Part shown: piece by piece, positions 57,100-64,000 of the stretch
How positions within the stretch are numbered: position 1 is the stretch's first letter
Layout of the letters: each line of letters starts with the position of its first letter
Translations under genes and position numbers: made by a program
The notes under the pieces: model-generated
What the model saw: the letters and a program-made list of their open reading frames with translations, nothing else
Told to the model about the DNA's origin: nothing
Database searches by the model: none
Assembly: GCA_026225945.1 (NCBI GenBank)
Contig: JAMJFZ010003163.1
Coordinates: 20,396,501-20,460,500 of the forward strand
Source: Cricetomys ansorgei
Taxonomy: Eukaryota > Chordata > Mammalia > Rodentia > Nesomyidae
Length of the DNA: 64,000 bases
Reading direction: 5' to 3'

Positions 57100-57725
57100 C
57101 AGCCACGGTGTTACACGTCTGTAAATAACACTAATTGGCAACACTTTGTTTTGCTTTGTTTTGTTTATTGAGCATGTGACCCCATTGTTCCACCCTGGAA
57201 CGAAACCCAGCCACCCCTTTTGCGGGTACCAACTTTGCTCCGAACGTGCCACGGCAGAGGGTCTACTAATAGGAAGAGACGCAAAGCCAGCTTCCAGACA
57301 AATGATGATAAAGTGAAATCTTTACTAAATCATCAAAAAAATGAGGCAGGGCCATGTGAGCTGTCTCTCCAAAATGACAGAGCTAAAGAATCTGCCAAGC
57401 CTCCAGCCCGGAGCGCCCATGCACATTTATGATTTAATTCCCATTTTGACATCAATCAACACATATTAATAACTTCAGTCAGAGAGAGGAAGGCCCTGGG
57501 TGTGCTTTAGGCTGACATGCCTACATCGAAGAAGCGTGGCTTTGATTGCCAATTAAACTCCAATAAGCTCCACCTCCCGCATCATCCATCCCATAACTTT
57601 ACCTCATATCTCAGAGGGCAAATAGGGGACCCTATCATAACTGGAGTTTGCTACATTATCTCAGAAACGGGCACCAATTTCATTAACTCAAATCTGGCCT
57701 GTAGAATTAACAAGTCTGCTAGCTA
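57100..57725. promoter_or_regulatory. candidate conserved non-coding block with PBX/HOX-type word
   Basis: A repeat-free block apart from a short ttttg run at 57147-57168. 'gacatcaatcaac' at 57448-57460 contains ATCAATCA, the reverse complement of TGATTGAT, a PBX:HOX composite core. Also present are cactaattggc (about 57129-57139), 'catattaataacttcag' and 'gattgccaattaaactcc'. This is an enhancer-like mixture. The call rests on motif content only. Confidence 0.36.
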
Positions 57726-58500
57726 GAAGTGCGGTCCTTATGGGTCACCAGATTCCTCTCCCTTCCTCGCCACCTGACAAGTTCACGCCCGCTTTAGACA
57801 AGGACTGTAGTGCCCAGAAGCCTCTATACACCAAGCCAAGCTATGAGGTATACTAAAATATCTGTGGATTTCAATTAAAAAAAATCTTCAAATTAACGTA
57901 TGCTTGCATACGTGAATGCTAATAAATGCATATACTTAATACTCACTTGAGGACAATTTTCTCCTTTAGAGATATTTGACAAAGACTGGAGATAATTTGA
58001 ATTGTCTGAAAATGGGGTCAGGGCAAAATATTGCTACTGCGTGTCATGGGCAGAGGCCAGGGAGGCAGCTGAGCATCCTGCACTGTACAGGACAGCTCCC
58101 ACAAAAGGTTTGATCTGGCCCCAGGTGTGAACAGTGACGAGGGAGGGAGAGAGTGATGCACACAGACAGCAAGAGTCTCAGAAGTACCCGGGCACTCTGC
58201 ACAGTGTGAGGGAAAATCCCCTTCTCCATGCATGACAGAAAAATACGTGGTTCCCTTGAACAAAAATCGTGCTTGCCATGTAGTCTCAGCTCAACCCCTT
58301 GGGAAGATACAGACTTAGCTGCGAAAATGTTATAGAGCATATGAAACAAATAAGTGAAGTCACTTTTTGAAGCAGAATCTCTCCACCCAAATGTCCTTCC
58401 TTTCTCTCCACATTCCCCTGCAGGCCAGAGTTTCCAATGCTTTCCTTACGGTTTCAGTTAAAAAGTTGCGACATGAAAAATTAACAGCCACTTCCAGATT
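57726..58500. other. unassigned; contains a small exact hairpin
   Basis: An inverted repeat, acgtatgc ... gcatacgt, with a two-base loop lies at 57896-57913. No gene. Minus-strand frames at 58018-58349 have no recognised domain. Confidence 0.45.
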
Positions 58501-58527
58501 TAAAAAAAAAAAAAAGAAAGAAAGAAA
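58501..58527. repeat. A-tract with GAAA units
   Basis: A run of about 14 A residues followed by gaaagaaagaaa. It is possibly a retroposon tail, with no body recognised on its left. Confidence 0.9.
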
Positions 58528-58647
58528 CAGCAGTAGGAGAAATAGAAATGAAAAGACAGCCTCAGGGTGAGAGACCAAACACCCGGCCTCCAGGAGACAA
58601 AACATGGGTGGACAGGAATCTAGAGAACGGTGAGGGTCTGGGTTGTC

Positions 58648-58787
58648 TGTTTGAGACTGGGTCTCAATATGTTGTCTAGTCTGCTTGAACTCACAGTCTT
58701 CCTGTCTCAGCCTCTTGAGTACTGGGACTACAGGTGTGCACCATCTACAGAGTTTCCAAGTTTTTTTTTTTTTTGTTGTTGTTGTTG

Positions 58788-58821
<34 letters not shown>

Positions 58822-58832
58822 ACACACATATA
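58648..58832 (-). repeat. diverged B1-like SINE (antisense) next to T/GTT/GT microsatellite
   Basis: 'ttgagactgggtctcaatat', gttgtctagtctgcttgaac, 'tcacagtcttcctgtctcag' and 'gagtactgggactacaggtg' form an old antisense B1-like body (58648-58755). 58761-58832 follows with a T-run, (GTT)n, (GT)n and a cacacacatatatat end. The microsatellite lies on the head side, so it is probably not this SINE's own tail. Confidence 0.72.
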
Positions 58833-58919
58833 TATGCCAATCAGTGAAACCTGAAGACCTAACGCAGTGTTTAGAAATTTGTAGATGCCTTATGACTCCT
58901 ATTGGAAAGAGGAAATGAT

Positions 58920-58980
58920 GGTGGCCTAAGGGAAGGAAATGGGAGGGAAGGAGGAAGGGAGGGAAAGAGAGAGCCACAGA
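58920..58980. repeat. purine-rich GGAA tract
   Basis: aagggaagg and gggaggaagg units over about 60 bases. It has low complexity only. Confidence 0.85.
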
Positions 58981-59633
58981 GGGAATTCTCATAGGGGATT
59001 AGAACAATAGGTGGACCTCCAGGAACATTCTTTGTCCCTTTTAGAAGCCATAGTTCTGAGGCTAACAAGAGAAGTGCCGTTGAAAACAAGCCCCCAGTGC
59101 ACTGTGAGGTGCGGGCTCCTGTTCTTTGAAGGCCTCCTGGCTTGGAGTCCATTACTTCTGCTTGCAAGGCTGAATTTCTTGCTGCCTCTTTAAGCTTACA
59201 GCATGTTGTGGGGCTTTGCAACATGCAAGTCTGTTATTAGAGATTCTGTTGAATTATTCAGGGCTAAATCAAGATGCGAAGACACCTTTTTTGAGACAGA
59301 AAATTGGCAAACACTCTCTAAGATGCCTTACAGCCAGGAAAAAAAAAAAAAAAAAAAGCGTACAAATTCTGCTGCAGCTGGTGTATTTACCATGAAATTG
59401 ATCATGATAAAAAACTGTTACCTGCATGAGAATGACACCTCACGTTTCTTTGTCTCCAGTGTCAACATCGGCTTTCATCAACAGCACTTGTGCAGGGGAC
59501 GTATCTAAGCCGAGACCCAAGGAGTTAATTCTCTCCTTTGTAGCTTCTGAAACACAAACAGGGATAATGTACCATCAATATTAGAAATCAACATTAAGTG
59601 AAAAGATCTCCCTCCCTTTGACTTTCATTACAG
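58981..59633. other. unassigned; A-tract at 59339-59358
   Basis: Repeat-poor sequence interrupted by an 18-20 base A-run. The 59370-59480 part contains a CAGCTG E-box (gctgcagctggtg) and AT-rich words and might be conserved. No gene. Confidence 0.4.
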
Positions 59634-59805
59634 GCCCAAGAATATTGAAAACCACAGCGACCCAAGGGATTGTGTCAAAACACACTGGATACACATCAAA
59701 AAGAATTGCATCCAAGAGGCTGAAAGAATCAATTGTCTTCGCTTCCAAAATGCTGACCCCAAAGCAAACTGCAGGGAAATTTCTAGAAAGCCTAGGGATT
59801 CCAAT
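59634..59805 (+). other. exon-like block with good acceptor and open frame
   Basis: A strong splice-acceptor context (pyrimidine-rich 'tctccctccctttgactttc', then attacag) ends at 59633, and a GT in ccaatgtaggt begins at 59806. The 172 bases between are open in one forward frame of 57 codons, Lys/Ser/Thr-rich (it begins GPRILKTTATQG), with a stop only inside the putative intron. I recognise no protein family. The minus strand is also open here, which weakens the case. It could be an exon of an unknown transcript or chance. Confidence 0.25.
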
Positions 59806-60699
59806 GTAGGTGTGGCACTCTGCAACAGTTTCCGCCTTGAAAAAAGCACAGAGACAAAGGTGTCTTCTGCTGGTAGATGAGCCCTGGAAGGAGGTAGAAT
59901 CAATTCCTTTGGACTAAGCTCCTTCATGGAACCTTCGAGCCAGTTTTCTGTTTCACCAGTCTCTCCAAAAAGTCACTTCTGCTACAGCCTGAATGGCCAT
60001 GTCACACCCAGATTCCTTCCTGTGTTGTAATCCTACCTCTAAGAGGATGGTATTAGAAGGTGAGGTGCTGGAGAAGTGATTAATTCTGAGAGTTCTGCTT
60101 TTGTGAAGGGTTTGAACCTTATGAAAACCCCAGAGGCAAGAAATGGGCAGACAACTCTGAATACTATGGACCAGAAAGCATATCCTCACCTGGCAGGGAA
60201 GCCGTTGGCTCTGACCTCCAGAATTGAGCCCAAATTCCTGTTTTAAAAGCCACTTTATCTGTGCTTGGGGCAGAAACCCAAGTGGACTTAGGCAAAATTG
60301 AGCTTCAAGTTGAAGTTCTGAGAGCTGCATACGTCAACGGTAGATATTGGTCAGCCATCAGCGACTGTAGGCTTCCTTCTTCCTGACTTTTGATGGAGGT
60401 GTCAAATAAGGACCACCTTGATGATTAAGTCACTTAGAGATATTAACAGTGTGTCGTTGCCTTTTAGTTATGGCAGTCTTCAGCCCTACCGTATTATACA
60501 CATAAATACCCATAGACTTATAGAGACCCTAAATACATGCCAGATTCATGCCAAAAGTTTTAAGATCCTCTAACACAAAGAGCATTTAAGACTGTATAGT
60601 TGAGCATGGCCTTCACTTGCACACAGAAGGGTTTTTGCAATGAGAAGTTTCTAAAAGCAAGTCAAAAACCTGTCTTCGCCCTTATTGCCCATTTACATT
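59806..60699. other. unassigned, no gene seen
   Basis: No gene. The minus-strand frame at 59953-60330 (125 codons) is unrecognised. Confidence 0.42.
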
Positions 60700-61000
60700 T
60701 ACTGCATTATCTGTCTAAATTTGGTAAATAACTGCACCTCCCCACCTCCCTGTGTCATTTCTTAATGCTGGGAGAGGGTTGCAGGGTGGCTACCCCTTTT
60801 CGGTCTCCCCACAGTCTTCGAGAGCTATGTGTAAAGATGCCCAGAGCGAGTCAACACCTCAACAATCTGATCACACTGCGCTTATTTTTCTGGTGTCTGC
60901 AAGTGCTTAATTGTGCATTAATTTATAATCTATGCTCTATTTATAAATTTGTTCATTACTACGGCATTGAATTAGTTTGTACCAGAAAAGACTAAGCAGT
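60700..61000. promoter_or_regulatory. candidate conserved AT-rich block (weak)
   Basis: A repeat-free block in which 60885-60985 is an AT-rich run with 'gcttaattgtgcattaattt', 'ctatttataaatttgttcat' and 'gcattgaattagtttgtacc'. These homeodomain-like words make it a weaker candidate than the 54 kb block. Confidence 0.28.
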
Positions 61001-61510
61001 ACGTTTATTTGTTCACGTGATGGTTTGTTCAGAGGTTAAGTAGTCCTGTCCTGGAACAGACAATTAGCAATGTGGGACTGAGCTTTATCCATCCTCTCGT
61101 TTGTGTTTCCGGTACATGGTTTTCATCCTCATGTTCAAATTTAAGATACTATACTTTTGGGAAGGGCAGCAGCATTTGTAGCAAGAATATGAAAATACCA
61201 AGAGTCAAAGAGGTGAAAGGCTGTTCCTTTCCATTTGGGAGAGGATTCTATCTAGTTGTTTCTGCTCATGTGTCCTTCACCAGAGCTATGTCACGTGACC
61301 ACCTCGGGCCATAGTTTAGATAGAAGGAATTAAAAACAAACAAACAAATAAAACTCTGAAGATTCCCAAGCTATGAAATCAGGATTACAGTAATGAGAAA
61401 TAAATGGAGGTGAAATCATTTACCATGATATTTTACTCGTGAACATTTCCCGTTTGGGGGAGGCCTGTCTGTTGTTTTCAACACTGTACCATTAAAGAAT
61501 GGTAAGGTGC
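61001..61510. other. unassigned spacer
   Basis: No gene. A short (CAAA)n run lies at about 61337-61350. Confidence 0.45.
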
Positions 61511-61660
61511 TAAAAGAAGGGAGAGCAAAGACAAGAGAGGGAATGAGAGAAGCAGCAACGGAGGGAGGGAAGGAGGAAGAAGGGAGGGAGGGAAGGAGAA
61601 AGACAAGAGGCAGTGGATGGAGGCAGGAAAGTAGGAAGTACAGAGAAGGTAAAGTTAGTG
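61511..61660. repeat. purine-rich GGGA/GGAA tract
   Basis: About 150 bases of mostly purine on the plus strand (ggagggagggaaggagg and similar). The Arg/Glu/Gly and Ser/Pro/Leu frames across it are artefacts. Confidence 0.88.
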
Positions 61661-62248
61661 AGTGGGTGAAATGGTTGATGGGAGGATCCAAGTGTAGACC
61701 AAACGCTGCCCACTACTTGACATGAGAATAAAGCTTTATGGCAACACAGCCAATCTTACTAGGTGACATAAGGTCTCTGGATGCCTTCACAATAACACCC
61801 CAGAAGAGGGGCTGTGAATGATGCAGTCCATCCCCAGATAATAGCTGCAGACCCATCGTTGGCTGATGGTTTCTTGGGTGATGGATCAGCCTAAGAGTAA
61901 ATATGTAGCAATGTGGGTGAGGAGGGACCACATGAGTTGGGTTCTTTCCTCTTGTCCACTTTTCCTGGGTCCCTGGCTGGGCCTAGGAGTGCCTCATCAC
62001 CCAGCAAGGTGACTCACGGTAGAACAGCCATGACAACAGATGTCCTGGGATTTATCATAAAAAGTAAATATCCATCTTGCCTTGAAGAGCATCATCCCTA
62101 TTAGTTCTGCCACATGGCTCAAAAAATAAGATGACTGGTTCTCCATATTCATCATGGCACTTGGGGAGCCCTGGCTTAGCTGTCTTTGCAGAGCTGGGCA
62201 AGAGTCAGGGCAGTCTGTCACCAAGGAGCCCAAGAGCCCATTTAGATT
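61661..62248. other. unassigned spacer
   Basis: No gene or repeat recognised. Confidence 0.45.
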
Positions 62249-62570
62249 TGTGGTAGAAGTCTATTCTTAGTTGTGTTTAAAATAATTGTTTTTGTGCACT
62301 GTTGGTAAAAGGGATTCATAGGCCTTGGCTTTTTGTACTGTCTGCAGGTGTTGGGTTTCTGTGGGGGATGTTTGATTGTTTATGATCTGCGCCTGAGGAG
62401 TTCTGAATGAATAAAAACACCTGAGCACATACGCTCGGGGTTCCACTGTCGATCGAGTATGGTGCTGGCCAGGACAGTGATTCCCTCTGCTGAGGTCTGG
62501 CAGAGTTTTCATGTATGAGAATGCCTCCCTGTCTCTTTTGGTGAGTGGGCACAGCAGCCTAACTACTACA
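62249..62570 (+). mobile_element. solo LTR of an endogenous retrovirus (copy 2)
   Basis: A 322-bp block with tgtggtag at the start and ctactaca at the end. It is homologous along its length to the LTR at 32850-33180 and in the same orientation. The 6-base flanks tagatt (62243-62248) and tagact (62571-62576) differ at one position, consistent with a 6-bp retroviral target duplication. AATAAA lies at 62410-62415. No internal viral sequence adjoins, so the provirus has recombined to a solo LTR. It carries no coding capacity. Confidence 0.78.
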
Positions 62571-63129
62571 TAGACTCTGCATGCACGTTGGAAGAGGAAG
62601 GGGTGTGGTCAGGGTTGTCCCTGCTGCCCTGGGCAATTTGGTCTCAAAGCAGGGCACACTTCTGGAGGCAGATGGAGGTCCCAGCAGCTTACAGTGCCCC
62701 AGGGAATTTTTTTGGGGAAGGTCACTATGGCTCAGGCTCTCAGTTTCCCACCAGACCTGCAGGAGGCAAGCCCTAGGCAGATCTAAGCTATATGGGGACA
62801 CACAGAGCTATTTAATGATGTGGGCTCTCCTGCTGGGGTTTACAGGTCTGTTGCCTGCCTGGGTAGGAATGTCCCACTGGGTCTAGGACTCAGTCCTGCC
62901 CTTCTTTGCTTGTCCTCAGCATTAAGGCCCAAAACTCGTTTATTTATTGTTTAGATACATTTTAATTTGGAAACAAATGGCAACAAGAACTGTGGCCACA
63001 GCCAGCAGACCTGAAAGTCTGCCTTCCTGTCCTGCTCAAGTGGCCAGCTTCTCGACTCCCCACCCCCTTTAAGGGGCAAAGGCCAGGCCGCACAAAATGC
63101 CAAAGCAGCGTTTTATAAATAAACCTGCG
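62571..63129. other. unassigned spacer
   Basis: Moderately GC-rich sequence. A plus frame at 62581-62886 overlaps a minus frame at 62559-62801. No family is recognised. Confidence 0.42.
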
Positions 63130-63640
63130 TCCAAACTGCTGCCATAAAACTCTGAAACCCACTCTGATTGAGACATTTGGACTAATTACCAGGGAGCAGC
63201 AGCAACGGGCCTCTTCTAATGCTGTTTATTACCGTCCCTCCTCACGGAGACTCCCTGGGGTTAGTTTCTGAAATAAAGATTTAATTTGAGGGTAAATCAG
63301 AACAACAAAAAATGTAGCTCATTGTAAACAATAGTATCCTTGGCCCAGCTGAGTCCATCAATATAAAAACAGAAGTCCTCCTCATCCTCCGCGAACTGTA
63401 AACATGGTAAATGCTATTTATTGTGACTACATGTGTGTGGCCCGGCGTGAGTGAAATGGGGAACGTTTTCGTGACTGAGAGACATAAACATCCACTACTG
63501 CCTCCATCATTCTTCCCATTTTAAAGTTATAAAATCCAAATATTAATTTTAATAGAAAAGTTAGGAAATCGGAGCCTGCATTGTACGCTGAAGTCATCGG
63601 ACCTCCACACAGGTCAGGAAGGGATGTCTGCATTCCCAGA
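63130..63640. promoter_or_regulatory. candidate conserved non-coding block with FOX and SOX-type words
   Basis: A repeat-free block. TGTAAACA (forkhead core) occurs exactly at 63323-63330 and again at 63397-63404. The first overlaps a SOX-like AACAATAG word in 'attgtaaacaatagtatcc'. Other features are 'actaattacc' near 63181, 'gatttaatttgagggtaaat' and 'ccaaatattaattttaatag'. Paired FOX sites 74 bases apart in repeat-free sequence look enhancer-like. No conservation test is possible here. Confidence 0.4.
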
Positions 63641-63963
63641 AGATTAGGGGGCAAGTGGGGCCCAGACGTGGTCCATGAAATATGACATATGTCATAAACA
63701 GAGGCTTAGGTCCCAGGGCTCCCGTCTCAGTACAAGCCCTGCCCCGTGCTCTGTTGATATAGGCGTGGTGTGCAGTGAGCCTGTTGTCCCTTGTAAGAGC
63801 CACTCTGATGATGTTTAATCTGAAACCTGAAAAAGCAGTGGTTCTCTTGAATATTCATCATGGCTGGTTAAGGGGCCACTGGAGGAACACATGGGTTTGG
63901 GCCTATTTTAGAGACAGTCCTGACTCTAGACAAGCTTGAGGCTTTTTGTTTGGTTGTTTGTTT
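63641..63963. other. unassigned; 14-bp palindrome
   Basis: An exact palindrome, atgacatatgtcat, lies at 63682-63695. No gene. Confidence 0.45.
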
Positions 63964-64000
63964 TTGTTTTTGAGACAGGGTTTCTCTGTTTGGAACTGTG
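63964..64000 (-). repeat. B1 SINE (antisense), cut by the window end
   Basis: 'gtttttgagacagggtttct', then ctgtttggaactgtg, is the right end of a B1 read on the opposite strand, with a (tttg)n tail side to its left. The rest lies beyond the window. Confidence 0.85.

Noticed and set aside
58360..58992. Minus-strand open frame of 210 codons
   Set aside because: It runs through a T/GTT/GT microsatellite and an old B1-like SINE and starts and ends in low-complexity sequence, so it is composition-driven.
1..64000. Searched for tRNA or rRNA genes, CRISPR-like arrays, operons, prophage or mitochondrial insertions
   Set aside because: None seen. tRNA-like A/B boxes occur only as parts of B3 and ID/B4-type SINEs. 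Regular short repeats are microsatellites without spacers.

Overview
This window reads as muroid rodent nuclear DNA, and almost all of it is non-coding. The evidence is the repeat content: B1 SINEs in both orientations, B3 SINEs, an ID/B4-type SINE tail, L1 3' ends, MaLR-type LTRs, old MIR fragments, and many long GT, GA, CCTT and TTTA microsatellites. The B1 copies read 'ctctgttgtaactctggc' and lack the insertion I associate with cricetid (hamster, vole) B1, so a murid in the wide sense (mouse, rat or gerbil relatives) is the best guess. I cannot name the species or locus. Family names are from memory of consensus sequences.

I find no protein-coding gene I can defend, no tRNA or rRNA gene, no CpG-island promoter and no bacterial or phage feature. 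Open reading frames are short and mostly lie in simple repeats or SINEs or use non-ATG starts. The longest (198 codons, 45355-45951, minus strand) is about what chance allows in 64 kb. One exon-like block (59634-59805) and one promoter- or LTR-like block (17850-18090) merit a check.

Layout. 1-13.5 kb: SINEs, an inverted pair of mid-repetitive elements, microsatellites, and L1 ends in both orientations, one carrying a nested B1. 13.5-30 kb: a MaLR LTR, a repeat-poor block with an 18-bp perfect palindrome, an old L1 with a B1 at its edge, MIR fragments, a 90-bp imperfect tandem duplication and a long quiet stretch. 30-43.3 kb: a second MaLR, a solo LTR, B3 and B1 copies, a G-run tract and a repeat-poor block at 37.5-38.15 kb. 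43.3-54 kb: mostly quiet, with a MaLR whose 3' part has expanded into a CCTT tract and an old L1 fragment. 54-64 kb: three repeat-poor AT-rich blocks with homeodomain, PBX/HOX and FOX/SOX-type motifs, B3 and B1 copies, a second solo LTR of the 32.85 kb family, and a B1 cut by the window end.

The overall picture is an intergenic or deep-intronic stretch with several candidate enhancers separated by repeats. I did not find a new biological system. The best leads are the candidate conserved blocks at 54.0-54.8, 63.1-63.6, 57.1-57.7, 37.5-38.2 and 15.8-16.25 kb.
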